From contig NZ_CAAHFG010000001.1 of assembly GCF_900890425.1 (NCBI RefSeq), positions 3,224,001 to 3,288,000 of the forward strand: DNA of 64,000 nucleotides. Direction: 5' to 3'. Position 1 is the stretch's first letter. Every line of letters begins with the position of its first letter. Shown here piece after piece: positions 51,744 through 60,821 of the stretch. A model generated the notes under the pieces. That model made no database searches. It was not told the DNA's origin and saw nothing but the letters and a program-made list of their open reading frames with translations. Position numbers and translations under genes: made by a program. The DNA comes from Pontiella desulfatans (GTDB lineage: Bacteria > Verrucomicrobiota > Kiritimatiellia > Kiritimatiellales > Pontiellaceae).

Positions 51744-52352
51744 ATGGCCGAAGAACTGAAGCATTTGATCGAACAGATCCAAAAAGAAGGGGTTGAGAAA
51801 GCCAACAAGGAGGCTGACTCCATCATCTCCAAGGCAAAGGAAAAAGCCGCAAAAATCGTGGCCGAAGCCGAAACCAAGGCCCAGGAAACCCTGAAACGGG
51901 CGGAAACCGAATCCGCCGCCTTTGCGGAACGCTCCGTGAAGACCCTCGAACAAGCCGCGCGCGATCTGCTTATCACCGTGGGGCAAGGTTGCGAAAAGGT
52001 GGTGACCGCCACCCTCGGCAAGGAAGTCGACAGCGCCCTCTCCACCGACGTGCTCGGGAAAATGATCGCCGACGTGGTTAAGCAGGGAAAGGATGGCGCC
52101 ACGGTCACGGTTAGCGAAAGCGACAAAGCCGGACTGACCGCCCTGTGCGCCGGCATCGCCAAGGAATCCGGAAAGACGGTCGAACTGGAAGCCAGCTCGG
52201 AAATCCTCAGCGGTTTCAAGGTGGTCTTCGAAGGCCAGAACGCTTCGCTCGACTACACGGGCGAAGCGGTGGCCGCAGCACTGGCCGCCTTCCTTCGTCC
52301 GGAACTCGCCAAGACCGTCAGCGGCGTTGCCCGCGAACAAATTTCCAAATAA
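51744..52352 (+). CDS. atpE: V-type ATP synthase subunit E
   Basis: A 202-residue peripheral-stalk protein. The N-terminal half is a long charged helix (EELKHLIEQIQKEGVEKANKEADSIISKAKEKAAKIVAEAETKAQE), and the C-terminal half is the globular domain that binds the A3B3 head. GGAG lies 8 bases before the ATG. It is the first gene of the seven-gene V-ATPase operon. The order E, DUF2764, A, B, D, I, K is that of chlamydiae and spirochaetes. Confidence 0.9.
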   Translation: MAEELKHLIEQIQKEGVEKANKEADSIISKAKEKAAKIVAEAETKAQETLKRAETESAAFAERSVKTLEQAARDLLITVGQGCEKVVTATLGKEVDSALSTDVLGKMIADVVKQGKDGATVTVSESDKAGLTALCAGIAKESGKTVELEASSEILSGFKVVFEGQNASLDYTGEAVAAALAAFLRPELAKTVSGVAREQISK

Positions 52353-52364
52353 CCGGATTCCACG

Positions 52365-52949
52365 ATGGCCTACTATTCACTCGTAGCCAGTTTGCCCAGT
52401 CTCCAGATCGGGGACGAACCTCCGTTCACGACGGAGGAATATGTGGACAACTGCGCGCAATGGGTAACGGAACGCGAAACCGAAATCCTGCGCAAGGTCT
52501 TGCTGCAGGAGCCGGACATCGCCCCCTGCCCGCTCTGCAAAACCGTCTATGATCTCGAATGCCAGATCCGCAATGCGGTCGCCCGCCAGCGCGGGCAGAA
52601 ACTAGGCATCGATTTCAAGGAATACCTGCAGCCCCACGACGGCTTCAGCGGACAGATCGAAACCTTTGTGGCCGATGCCATGAACCAGACCGATCCCGTC
52701 GAGTTGGAGCAATATCTCGACCGCGGCCGCTGGAAGCTGGCCGAGGAGCTGGTCGGGCAGGACCCCTTCGGTTTCGAAAAGGTGCTGGCCTACGGAATCC
52801 AATTGAAAATCGTCGATCGCTGGAACCGCATGGACGTCAGCGCCGGCAAGGAAAAACTTGAGGCCGTCATCACGGCGAACACGGAAAAGGAAGAAAAATC
52901 CGACGAATCAGACCACCCGTCTGACCAGACTGATTTCATGGAGAACTGA
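52365..52949 (+). CDS. DUF2764 V-ATPase-associated protein (subunit C-like)
   Basis: A 194-residue protein that begins MAYYSLVASLPSLQIGDEPPFTTEEY and contains CPLCKTVYDLECQIRNAVARQRGQKLGI. It matches the conserved hypothetical always found between the E and A genes in chlamydial-type operons (CT309 family). Because no subunit C or F gene is present, it is a good candidate for the rotor-to-membrane adaptor normally provided by subunit C (AC39). That role is inference from position and the missing genes. Gap of 12 bases from atpE, 2 bases to atpA. Confidence 0.85.
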   Translation: MAYYSLVASLPSLQIGDEPPFTTEEYVDNCAQWVTERETEILRKVLLQEPDIAPCPLCKTVYDLECQIRNAVARQRGQKLGIDFKEYLQPHDGFSGQIETFVADAMNQTDPVELEQYLDRGRWKLAEELVGQDPFGFEKVLAYGIQLKIVDRWNRMDVSAGKEKLEAVITANTEKEEKSDESDHPSDQTDFMEN

Positions 52950-52951
52950 TT

Positions 52952-54694
52952 ATGAGCGCAAACATTGGTAAAATCACCGGGGTGAACGGCAACCTGCTGA
53001 AGGTTGAATTCGAGAATCCCGTGATCCAGAACGAAGTGGCCTACGCCTGTGTCGGAACCGGAGACCTGAAACTGAAAGCCGAAGTGATCCGCATCCGCGG
53101 CAACAGCGCCGAGCTCCAGGTGTTCGAGGATACCGTGGGACTGAAAGTGGGCGATCCGGTTGAATTCACCGGCGAGCTGCTTTCCGTGGAACTTGGCCCG
53201 GGCCTGCTGAGCCAGGTGTTCGACGGCCTGCAAAACCCGCTGCCCCGCCTCGCCGAGGAATGCGGCTTCTTCCTGCAACGCGGCAAATACCTCGATCCCC
53301 TTCCCCGCGATACCAAGTGGGCCTACACCCCGAAACTGAACGTGGGCGACACCGTTGTTGCCGGCGACACCATCGGCTCCATTCCCGAAGGCTTGTTCGA
53401 CCATTGCGTCATGGTTCCTTTCAATGTCCGCGGGAAGTGGACGGTTGAAAGCCTCAAACCCGCCGGCGAATACACCGTGGAAGAAGTGGTTGCCGTCCTG
53501 AAAGACGACAAAGGCAACTCCCGCGACTGCAAGATCATGCAGATCTGGCCGGTCAAGATGCCGATCAAATGCTACGCCGAGCGCCTGCGCCCGACCGAAT
53601 CGATGGCATCCGGCATGCGCACGATCGACACCTTCTTCCCCGTCGCCAAGGGCGGAACCTTCTGCGTTCCGGGTCCGTTCGGCGCCGGCAAGACCGTTCT
53701 CCAGCAGATCATGTCGCGCCACGCCGAAGTGGATATCGTGATCATTGCGGCCTGCGGCGAGCGTGCCGGCGAGGTGGTGGAAACCCTCCGCGAGTTCCCG
53801 GAACTGACCGACCCGCGCACCGGCAAATCGCTGATGGAGCGCACGCTGATCATCTGCAACACCTCCTCGATGCCGGTGGCCGCCCGCGAAGCGTCCGTAT
53901 ACACCGGCGTGACGCTGGCCGAATACTACCGCCAGATGGGACTCGACGTCCTGCTGCTGGCCGACTCCACCTCCCGCTGGGCGCAGGCCCTGCGCGAAAT
54001 GTCCGGCCGTCTGGAAGAGATCCCCGGCGAGGAAGCCTTCCCGGCCTACCTCGAATCCGTAATCGCCTCCTTCTACGAACGCGGCGGCGTGGTGAAACTC
54101 AACAACGGCGAAACCGGATCGGTCACCATCGGCGGAACCGTTTCCCCGGCCGGCGGCAACTTCGAGGAACCGGTTACCCAGGCCACCCTGAAAGTGGTCG
54201 GGGCGTTCCACGGCCTCTCCCGCGCCCGTTCCGACGCCCGCCGCTACCCGGCCATCGACCCGCTCGATTCCTGGAGCAAATACCCATCGGTGGTTGATGT
54301 CGACAAGGTTGCCAAGGCCCGCAAGGTGCTGCGCGACGGTTCGGAAGTCGGCCAGATGATGAAGGTGGTCGGCGAGGAAGGCACCTCGATCGACGACTTC
54401 GTGCTCTACCTGAAGTCCGAGTACATCGACGCAACCTACCTGCAGCAGAATGCGTTCAACGAAACGGATGCCGCCAACTCGGTCGAGCGCCAGGAATATG
54501 TGTTCAACAGGCTGCTCAAGCTCACGGAAACAAAGATGTCGTTCAAGGAAAAGGGCGATGCCCGCTCCTTCTTCCAGCAGCTCACGCAGACCTGCCGCGA
54601 CTGGAACAACAGCGAATTCCAATCGGATGAATTTAAAAAAATTGAAGAGCAAATGACTAAAGCGCTCGCGGAGGTTTCTGATTATGCAGAATAA
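52952..54694 (+). CDS. atpA: V-type ATP synthase catalytic subunit A
   Basis: A 580-residue protein, normal length. Walker A is [12 protein letters not shown] near residue 240; other marks are [52 protein letters not shown] and [10 protein letters not shown]. The bulge (non-homologous) region typical of A/V-type A subunits lies around residues 110-190 ([22 protein letters not shown]). It hydrolyses or makes ATP. Its end overlaps the atpB start by 11 bases, so the two are translationally coupled. Confidence 0.97.
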   Translation: MSANIGKITGVNGNLLKVEFENPVIQNEVAYACVGTGDLKLKAEVIRIRGNSAELQVFEDTVGLKVGDPVEFTGELLSVELGPGLLSQVFDGLQNPLPRLAEECGFFLQRGKYLDPLPRDTKWAYTPKLNVGDTVVAGDTIGSIPEGLFDHCVMVPFNVRGKWTVESLKPAGEYTVEEVVAVLKDDKGNSRDCKIMQIWPVKMPIKCYAERLRPTESMASGMRTIDTFFPVAKGGTFCVPGPFGAGKTVLQQIMSRHAEVDIVIIAACGERAGEVVETLREFPELTDPRTGKSLMERTLIICNTSSMPVAAREASVYTGVTLAEYYRQMGLDVLLLADSTSRWAQALREMSGRLEEIPGEEAFPAYLESVIASFYERGGVVKLNNGETGSVTIGGTVSPAGGNFEEPVTQATLKVVGAFHGLSRARSDARRYPAIDPLDSWSKYPSVVDVDKVAKARKVLRDGSEVGQMMKVVGEEGTSIDDFVLYLKSEYIDATYLQQNAFNETDAANSVERQEYVFNRLLKLTETKMSFKEKGDARSFFQQLTQTCRDWNNSEFQSDEFKKIEEQMTKALAEVSDYAE

Positions 54695-55979
54695 AGTCTA
54701 TCACCGGATTGAACAGATCACCGGCAACGTCATCGTGGTCAAGGCCGACGATGTGATCAACGGGGAGCTGGCGCAGGTCGATTCCGCCGTCGGCGTTTCG
54801 CTGGCGCAGGTCATTCGCCTTGAAAATGAAAACGTGTTCCTGCAGGTGTTTGCCGGCGGCCGCGGCATCGGCACCGATGCGAAGGTTCGTTTCCTGGGCC
54901 GCACGATGCAGATCCCGTTCTCGGAAAACCTGCTCGGCCGCGTCTTCACCGGCTCCGGCGAACCGCGCGACAACGGCCCCGTGATCGAGGAAAACATGAT
55001 CGAGATCGGCGGACCTTCGGTCAACCCGGCCAAGCGCATCATTCCGCGCAACATGGTGCGTACCGGCATCCCGATGATCGACGTGTTCAACACGCTGGTG
55101 GAATCGCAGAAGCTTCCGATCTTCTCGGTGGCCGGCGAGCCCTACAACGAACTGCTCGCGCAGATCGCCCTGCAGGCGGAGGTGGATGTGATCATCCTCG
55201 GCGGCATGGGCCTGAAGCACGACGACTACCTCTTCTTCCGCGACAAGCTGGATGAAAGCGGCGCCCTTTCGCGCTCCGTCATGTTTGTCCACACCGCATC
55301 CGACCCGACGGTGGAGTGCCTGCTGGTACCTGATGTTTCATTGGCCGTGGCCGAAAAATATGCGATGGAAGACAAACGCGTGCTCGTGCTCCTGACCGAC
55401 ATGACCAACTTTGCCGACTCGATGAAGGAAGTGGCCATCACGATGGAGCAGATTCCCTCGAACCGCGGCTATCCCGGCGACCTCTACTCGCAGCTGGCGG
55501 CCCGATACGAAAAGGCCGTCGACTTCGAAGGCAGCGGATCAATCACCGTCCTGGCCGTGACCACCATGCCGGGCGACGATGTGACGCACCCGGTTCCGGA
55601 CAACACCGGCTACATTACCGAAGGCCAGTTCTACCTCAAGAACGGGCGCATCGAGCCGTTCGGCTCCCTTTCGCGCCTCAAGCAGCAGGTGAACGACCGC
55701 ACCCGCGACGACCACCGCACGATCATGGATACCATGATCCAGCTCTACGCGAACTACAAGGAAACGCTCGAGAAGCAGTCGATGGGCTTCCGCATGTCGG
55801 GCTGGGACAGCAAGCTGCTGAAGTATGGTGAAAAATTCGAAAGCAGCATGATGGACATCACCGTCAACACCCCGCTCGAAGAAGCGCTCGACAATGGCTG
55901 GAAGATCATGGCCGATTGCTTCGAGCCGGCGGAGACCGGTATTGCCTCCAAGTATACGGAAAAATACTGGCCCGCGTAG
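54684..55979 (+). CDS. atpB: V-type ATP synthase subunit B
   Basis: A 431-residue non-catalytic head subunit. The P-loop is degenerate, as expected ([19 protein letters not shown]). It has [88 protein letters not shown], and the C-terminal helical bundle. It pairs with subunit A in the A3B3 hexamer. Confidence 0.97.
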   Translation: MQNKVYHRIEQITGNVIVVKADDVINGELAQVDSAVGVSLAQVIRLENENVFLQVFAGGRGIGTDAKVRFLGRTMQIPFSENLLGRVFTGSGEPRDNGPVIEENMIEIGGPSVNPAKRIIPRNMVRTGIPMIDVFNTLVESQKLPIFSVAGEPYNELLAQIALQAEVDVIILGGMGLKHDDYLFFRDKLDESGALSRSVMFVHTASDPTVECLLVPDVSLAVAEKYAMEDKRVLVLLTDMTNFADSMKEVAITMEQIPSNRGYPGDLYSQLAARYEKAVDFEGSGSITVLAVTTMPGDDVTHPVPDNTGYITEGQFYLKNGRIEPFGSLSRLKQQVNDRTRDDHRTIMDTMIQLYANYKETLEKQSMGFRMSGWDSKLLKYGEKFESSMMDITVNTPLEEALDNGWKIMADCFEPAETGIASKYTEKYWPA

Positions 55980-55999
55980 GGGCGGGTTGCATCCCGCCC
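55980..55999 (+). repeat. Intercistronic hairpin between atpB and atpD
   Basis: GGGCGGG-TTGCAT-CCCGCCC begins directly after the atpB stop codon. It may set the ratio of head and rotor subunits by slowing or protecting the transcript. Confidence 0.75.
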
Positions 56000-56018
56000 A
56001 TACCCAAAGGCAAACGAC

Positions 56019-56606
56019 ATGGCCAAAATCAAACTAACCAAAAACGAGCTCAAGACCCAGCGCGATGCGTTGAAGCGGTTCAGTCGCTACCTGCCGACGC
56101 TCCAGCTCAAAAAGCAGCAGCTCCAGATGGAGATGCGGCGTCTCGACGTCGAAATCCTCGAAAAGCGCGACGAGGAGCAGGAGGCACGGGCCCAGCTGAG
56201 CTCATGGATCCAGCTCTATTCGGAACCGGTGGATCTCGCACCCTACGCCGAACTGGAGGAGCTCAAGACTTCGCACGGCAACATTGCGGGCGTGAACATT
56301 CCAATTCTCGAAAGCTTGGTTTTCAAGCACGTGGTTCCGAACCTGTTCGAGACGGACGCATGGACGGATATCGGCATCGAGACGATGAAGCAGCTGACCC
56401 GCCTGCGGGTCGAGCGGCAGATTCTCGAAGAGCAGCACCGGTTGCTCGGCGACGAGCTGCGCACCACGACGCAGCGCGTCAACCTTTTTGAAAAAGTGAA
56501 GATTCCGGAAGCCAAGGAAAACATTCGCGTCATCCGCATCTTCATGGGCGACCAGCAGACCGCCGCCGTTGCCCGCTCCAAAATTGCCAAAGGAAAAAGC
56601 GCATGA
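56019..56606 (+). CDS. atpD: V-type ATP synthase subunit D (central shaft)
   Basis: A 195-residue coiled-coil shaft subunit: KIKLTKNELKTQRDALKRFSRYLPTLQLKKQQLQMEMRRL at the N-terminus and QRVNLFEKVKIPEAKENIRVIRIFMGDQQTAAVARSKIAK at the C-terminus, both classic for subunit D. Its stop overlaps the atpI start by four bases (ATGA). Confidence 0.95.
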   Translation: MAKIKLTKNELKTQRDALKRFSRYLPTLQLKKQQLQMEMRRLDVEILEKRDEEQEARAQLSSWIQLYSEPVDLAPYAELEELKTSHGNIAGVNIPILESLVFKHVVPNLFETDAWTDIGIETMKQLTRLRVERQILEEQHRLLGDELRTTTQRVNLFEKVKIPEAKENIRVIRIFMGDQQTAAVARSKIAKGKSA

Positions 56607-58417
56607 TCGTTAAGATGAAAAAACTGACGCTCCTGTGCACCCCGGCCCGGCAGGAGCAGACCCTGGATGCCCTGCGCGACCTGAAGGTGGTTCACGTCGA
56701 GCACGTGCAGCCCCCCGATGGGCACGACTTGGAAAAGGCGCGCAACCACCTCGCCCATGTACAACGGGCGCAGGAGGTGTTGAACGCCCAACCGGACGCC
56801 GACCCGACCGGCAAGGATCCGGACCAGCTGGTCGACACGGTCTGGGAACTGCTGCACCGGGAAAAGGAACTGAAGGAATCCCTTCAGGCCCTCGAACACG
56901 AACACGAGCGAATTGCCCCGTTCGGCGAATTCGATCCACGCGCGTTCAACAAACTCAACCAGAGCGGTGTTGTTGCGAAGCTCTACGAACTACCCACCAA
57001 AGATACTCCGGAAGCCCCCGATGGCGTGGCCATCACGGAAATCAGCAGTAGCAAGAACACGATCTATGTGCTGGCCGTTGCCCGCGAGGAATTCACCCTC
57101 CCCGCCCACGAGGTGCGCATTCCCGATCAGTCGCATTCCGAACTGCACCGCCATATCGAGAAGACAAAAAAAGCCCTCGAGGCAAATGCCGCCGCATTCC
57201 AGAAGTATGCCGGCGATAAAAAGCTGGTTGATGAAATCGTCGACAAAGCGACCGATGAAGTTCGCTACCAGGAAGTGCAAAAGGGCATGGGCGCCCAGGC
57301 CTCCATCATCTACCTGCAAGGCTTCTATCCCGTTGACCGTGAAGACGACATTGCCACCGCCGCCGCCGAACATGGCTGGGGCTACACCTTCGAGGAGGTG
57401 GGCGACGATGAACAGCCACCCACCCTGCTGCGCAACCCCAAGTGGGTCAAGCCCATCCAGGCCGTGCTCGATGTGATTGGCGTGGTTCCCGGATACAAGG
57501 AGCTGGACGTCAGCGCATTGTTCCTGATCTTCCTAAGCATCTTCTTTGCCTTCCTCATCGGCGATGCCGGCTATGGCCTGCTTTTCATTGGCCTCACGGT
57601 GTTCGGCAAGGTGAAGAGCAAAGGCAATGCCGCGGCACAGCCGGGGTTGAACCTGTTGCTGATCATGAGCACCTGCTGTGTCATTTTCGGTGCCCTGACG
57701 GGCAATTATTTCGGGATCCCGACGGATTCGCTTCCGGCGCCGCTTCAGCTCCTGGTGAGTGACTTCATGACGGGGATGCAGGCCGACACCGGACTTCGCG
57801 ATGCCAACGTGTCGGCCAACAACATCATGTTCATCTGCTTCGTGATCGGAGCCGTGCATATCACCATCGCCCACACCTGGAACTTCATCCGCAAGATCAA
57901 CAGTTTCGCCTGCTTGTCGGATCTGGGTTGGATTCTATCCACCTGGGGATTGTTCTTCCTGGTGCTGGAAATGGTGATCGGAGTGGATGCGATTCCGGTA
58001 CCCATGATGCCGAAGCCGGTTCTGGGCGGCCTGGTGGGCACGGGGGCCGGCCTGATCCTGATCAGCCTGCTGGCTAGCAAGGCCTATTTCGGCCTCGTCA
58101 CCCTCGCCCTCGACCTGATCAACAACTTCGTCGACATCATTTCATACGTCCGGCTCTATGCGGTAGGTGCGGCTTCGCTGGCCATTGCCGTGGCGTTCAA
58201 TGAGATGGCGCTTGGAATCGGCTTCAAAGGACTTGGCTCGATCGGGGCGGCGTTAATCCTGTTCCTGGGACACGGCCTGAACATTATTCTTTGCGCAATG
58301 GGTATCCTGGTGCACGGCATCCGCCTGAACACCTTGGAATTTTCCGGGCACGCCGGCGTGGAATGGGGTGGAATCCACTACAATCCGTTTAAGAAGAAGA
58401 ACGAAACTTTAAATTAA
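56603..58417 (+). CDS. atpI: V-type ATP synthase subunit I (membrane stator a-subunit)
   Basis: A 604-residue protein. The N-terminal 290 residues are soluble and include coiled stretches (EKARNHLAHVQRAQEVLN, HRHIEKTKKALEANAAAFQK). The C-terminal half has about seven to eight membrane helices. PGYKELDVSALFLIFLSIFFAFLIGDAGYGLLFI and DIISYVRLYAVGAASLAIAVAFNEMALG are hallmarks, the latter carrying the essential Arg in SYVRLYAVG that faces the rotor carboxylate. It forms the ion half-channels with subunit K. Confidence 0.95.
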   Translation: MIVKMKKLTLLCTPARQEQTLDALRDLKVVHVEHVQPPDGHDLEKARNHLAHVQRAQEVLNAQPDADPTGKDPDQLVDTVWELLHREKELKESLQALEHEHERIAPFGEFDPRAFNKLNQSGVVAKLYELPTKDTPEAPDGVAITEISSSKNTIYVLAVAREEFTLPAHEVRIPDQSHSELHRHIEKTKKALEANAAAFQKYAGDKKLVDEIVDKATDEVRYQEVQKGMGAQASIIYLQGFYPVDREDDIATAAAEHGWGYTFEEVGDDEQPPTLLRNPKWVKPIQAVLDVIGVVPGYKELDVSALFLIFLSIFFAFLIGDAGYGLLFIGLTVFGKVKSKGNAAAQPGLNLLLIMSTCCVIFGALTGNYFGIPTDSLPAPLQLLVSDFMTGMQADTGLRDANVSANNIMFICFVIGAVHITIAHTWNFIRKINSFACLSDLGWILSTWGLFFLVLEMVIGVDAIPVPMMPKPVLGGLVGTGAGLILISLLASKAYFGLVTLALDLINNFVDIISYVRLYAVGAASLAIAVAFNEMALGIGFKGLGSIGAALILFLGHGLNIILCAMGILVHGIRLNTLEFSGHAGVEWGGIHYNPFKKKNETLN

Positions 58418-58444
58418 TTAGAATCGACAATAGGAGGCAATACA

Positions 58445-58879
58445 ATGGACATAACAGCAATAGAAGCAGCTAAGATGGGCGCAGCAATGGCTTTGGGATT
58501 CGGAGCAATCGGATCCGCGCTTGGAACGGGAACCGCCGGCATGGCCGGTATCGGCGCATGGAAAAAATGCTACCTGCAGGGCAAGGCCGCTCCCTTCATC
58601 CTGCTCGTATTCATCGGTGCTCCGCTGTCGCAGACCATTTACGGCATGCTGCTCATGAACTTCATCCTGAAAGCCGACCCGAGCACGGCGCAGCTGGGCG
58701 CGGGCATCATCGGCGGTATCGCCATGGGCATGTCCGCCTGGTACCAGGGCAAGGCCGGCGCCGCCGGTTCCGACGCACTGGCCGAAACCGGACAGGGCTT
58801 TGGTAACTACCTCACCGTTCTCGGTATCGTGGAAACCGTCGCCCTCTTCGTGATGATCTTCATCCAGAAGGCGCTCTAG
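58445..58879 (+). CDS. atpK: V-type ATP synthase subunit K (rotor ring)
   Basis: A 144-residue double-hairpin proteolipid with four helices. GAIGSALGTGTAGMAGIGAWKK and GIIGGIAMGMSAWYQGKAGAAGSD are the duplicated halves. Glu131 in GIVETVALFVM is the ion-carrying carboxylate; only the second hairpin has one. Compared with the sodium-binding E. hirae NtpK, the site residues appear as SQ in APLSQTIYG (for TQ), Gln in WYQGKAGAAG, and the Glu, so sodium coupling is possible. One NtpK position (Leu61) is Ala here. It is followed by a terminator. Confidence 0.93.
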   Translation: MDITAIEAAKMGAAMALGFGAIGSALGTGTAGMAGIGAWKKCYLQGKAAPFILLVFIGAPLSQTIYGMLLMNFILKADPSTAQLGAGIIGGIAMGMSAWYQGKAGAAGSDALAETGQGFGNYLTVLGIVETVALFVMIFIQKAL

Positions 58880-58904
58880 GGTTTTTCAAAAGTCTAGAAA
58901 TGCA

Positions 58905-58939
58905 AAACGCCCGCCGCGCAAGCGGCCGGGCGTTTTTTT
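58905..58939 (+). terminator. Rho-independent terminator of the V-ATPase operon
   Basis: A GC-rich stem (ACGCCCG-CCGC pairing GCGG-C-CGGGCGT, one bulged base) with a GCAA loop, followed by seven T residues, 26 bases after the atpK stop. Confidence 0.92.
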
Positions 58940-58950
58940 GATCAAGGTAT

Positions 58951-59003
58951 GTAGTTCCGCCTTTAGGCGGTCATTCCGCAGAGCCGCCTAAAGGCGGAAC
59001 TAC
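58951..59003. repeat. Perfect 20-bp inverted repeat
   Basis: The arms 58951-58970 and 58984-59003 are exact complements with a 13-base loop. Each arm also contains its own palindrome CCGCCTTTAGGCGG. Located between the V-ATPase terminator and the stop codon of the convergent rubredoxin-like gene, where it may act as a two-way terminator. REP-like. Confidence 0.9.
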
Positions 59004-59015
59004 GAACTTTTTTCC

Positions 59016-59351
59016 CTACCCCCACTTGCCTTTGCCCATGTGGCCTTGCATTTCGGTCATGGAAAGCTTCATCTGGATGTACGATGCGTTCAGGCACTTC
59101 TCGAACACGTCCACGCATCCCGGATCGAGGGCATCCTTGATGCCGTCTTCGCAGACCCGCTCGATCTGGCGCGCCAGATCCACCAGCTGCGCGTGCAGGG
59201 CATTCGTATGGCGGGAACGCTCGATCAGCGCCGCCGCCTTCTCGTCCAGCGCCGTGAACTTTTCGGCCGGTGCGCCGCATTTCGGGCAGGTGGCACACAC
59301 CTCGTCGCCGTCATGGATATATCCGCAAACTTCGCATTTCCATTTCTTCAT
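59016..59351 (-). CDS. Rubredoxin-like protein with helical C-terminal domain
   Basis: A 111-residue protein. Residues 1-37 are a short rubredoxin domain of the rubrerythrin type (WKCEVCGYIHDGDE, ATCPKCGAPAEKFTAL) with two CxxC pairs to bind one iron. The rest is a helical domain with several Met (KLSMTEMQGHM) and one Cys-rich segment (CVDVFEKCLNASYIQ). Such fusions are common in anaerobes and are linked to oxidative stress or electron transfer. The exact partner is unknown. Confidence 0.8.
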   Translation of the reverse strand: MKKWKCEVCGYIHDGDEVCATCPKCGAPAEKFTALDEKAAALIERSRHTNALHAQLVDLARQIERVCEDGIKDALDPGCVDVFEKCLNASYIQMKLSMTEMQGHMGKGKWG

Positions 59352-59430
59352 CGTGGTCTCCTTGTACTTGGTTAGGTGAAAAGAATTTTAGATTTAATCC
59401 TCCGAAATGCAAGGCGCAGATAAGAAATTT

Positions 59431-59508
59431 GGAGTGCGCGGGCTGGACCGCGCTTTCAAACACCGGTGCCAAGCCTTTTAAAAGCGCGGTCCAGCCCGCG
59501 CGTACTCC
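59431..59508. repeat. 26-bp inverted repeat, GGAGTGCG family
   Basis: The left arm 59431-59456 and right arm 59481-59508 are complementary except for a two-base insertion in the right arm. Each arm starts or ends with GGAGT and a CGCTTT run. It can form a long hairpin between the rubredoxin-like and Nif3-like genes. Confidence 0.9.
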
Positions 59509-59530
59509 AAAGCGGCTACGCCACAATCTA

Positions 59531-59732
59531 AAAGCGGTGTCGAGCCATCGCACTCCGAAACACTGCTCGCCGGCATGCTCCTCCATATGGAGTGCGCCGG
59601 CCCGCAGGGCGACGAAGTCGCTCGACGGCGCTTTTTAATGCCGCGTAACGACTGGACGTTCGGCGGGTTAGCATCCGGCTCCTTTTAAAGCGGTGTCGAG
59701 TCGCTGCACCACCCTTCGGGCCACCGCACTCC
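59531..59732. repeat. Three further GGAGTGCG/AAAGCGGTGTCGAG repeat arms
   Basis: Arms at 59531-59556, 59589-59636 (opposite orientation) and 59687-59732 share the ends AAAGCGGTGTCGAG and CACTCC. The middle copy can pair with either flanking copy, so alternative folds are possible. Confidence 0.75.
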
Positions 59733-59772
59733 AAAAGATTGCGCCTCTGATACGGATATGCATAATGCCTAC

Positions 59773-60555
59773 ATGAATCTTTCAACCATCACACAAACAC
59801 TCAACGAGATCGCCCCGCTGAATCTTGCGGAGGAGTGGGACAATGTGGGCTTGCTGATCAATCCGCTGAAGCCGCGGAACGTGAAGAAGGTGCTGCTGAC
59901 GATCGACCTGACCGAGGCGGTGGCGGACGAAGCCATTGCCGGCAAAACCGACCTGATCGTGGCCTACCACCCGATCCTGTTCCGTCCGGCCAATCGGCTG
60001 AATGCTGAAAATGCCTACGACCGCACCGTGATGAAGCTGATCCAGAAAAACATGGCGGTCTATTCCCCGCACACGGCCCTCGATGCGGTGATTGGCGGCG
60101 TGAACGACTGGCTGGCCGATGGCGTGGGTGATGGCGAGGTTTCCGTTCTCCAACCGATTCCCGGATCCGATGCCGGCCAAGGACGGCTCGTCGAACTAAG
60201 AAAGGCTGTGAAGGTGAAAACGCTTGCCGGTCGCATCAAGCAACATCTGGGGCTGAAAAGCCTGCGGATCGCCGCTCCGGCGGAAGGCGCATCCATTAGC
60301 ACCATCGCGCTGTGCGCAGGAGCGGGAACTGACGCGTTCAAGGGCATCCAGGCCGACTGCTACCTGACCGGCGAAATGAGCCACCACAACGTGCTGACGG
60401 CCACGCTGGGCGGTTCGCACGTCATTCTTTGCGAACATACCAACACCGAACGCGGCTATCTGCCCTCATTCGCAAAGATTCTCAGAAAAGCCCTAGGAGC
60501 GGGTGTTGAAATCGTGATTTCCAGCAAGGATGCCGACCCGATTCAGATGGGTTGA
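59773..60555 (+). CDS. Nif3-like dinuclear metal centre protein
   Basis: 260 residues from the ATG at 59773 (MNLSTITQTLNEIAPLNLAEEWDNVGLLI); an ATG at 59758 adds five residues. The family metal ligands are seen in VAYHPILFRP, SPHTALDAV and CEHTNTERGYLP, with GEMSHHNVLTA between. These proteins form hexamers with two metals per subunit and are linked to GTP cyclohydrolase I type 2 or NIF3 families. Their role is not settled. No operon partner is evident. Confidence 0.88.
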   Translation: MNLSTITQTLNEIAPLNLAEEWDNVGLLINPLKPRNVKKVLLTIDLTEAVADEAIAGKTDLIVAYHPILFRPANRLNAENAYDRTVMKLIQKNMAVYSPHTALDAVIGGVNDWLADGVGDGEVSVLQPIPGSDAGQGRLVELRKAVKVKTLAGRIKQHLGLKSLRIAAPAEGASISTIALCAGAGTDAFKGIQADCYLTGEMSHHNVLTATLGGSHVILCEHTNTERGYLPSFAKILRKALGAGVEIVISSKDADPIQMG

Positions 60556-60558
60556 TTT

Positions 60559-60761
60559 ACAGGACTATTGATAACAGGACTATTTCCTTTTTAAGCGGAA
60601 AAAATGGTTCTCCGTATATTGTTATGGTGGGTTGTGCGACTTTGCAGCGAATGGAACCATGAAGACTGTTGGCAAAATTCCAGATGAGCGGCTACCGGGA
60701 TCTCCTTCACTACGAAATTCTACGGGCACCGAAAAAATAGTCCTGTTATCAATAGTCCTGT
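60559..60761. mobile_element. MITE-like element with perfect 27-bp terminal inverted repeats
   Basis: The left terminus (60559-60585) and right terminus (60735-60761) are exact complements over 27 bases. Each is made of two CAGGACTATT units about 15 bases apart. The 149-base interior has no credible gene. No clear target duplication was seen. A related, shorter palindrome lies at 61879-61939, on the other side of purM. Confidence 0.75.
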
Positions 60762-60821
60762 TGCATTTCGCCCGCCGGAACGGTTTAATCCCGCACATAT
60801 TTTCAGAAAGGGATTTACTCT

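Larger units (their letters stand above)
59352..59772. other. Gene-free region of GGAGTGCG repeats
   Basis: 421 bases with no gene apart from the repeats listed next to it. The short reading frames crossing it are made of repeat sequence. Confidence 0.7.

Noticed and set aside
52790-54652. 620-codon minus-strand frame opposite atpA
   Set aside because: Shadow of a canonical V-ATPase subunit A gene.
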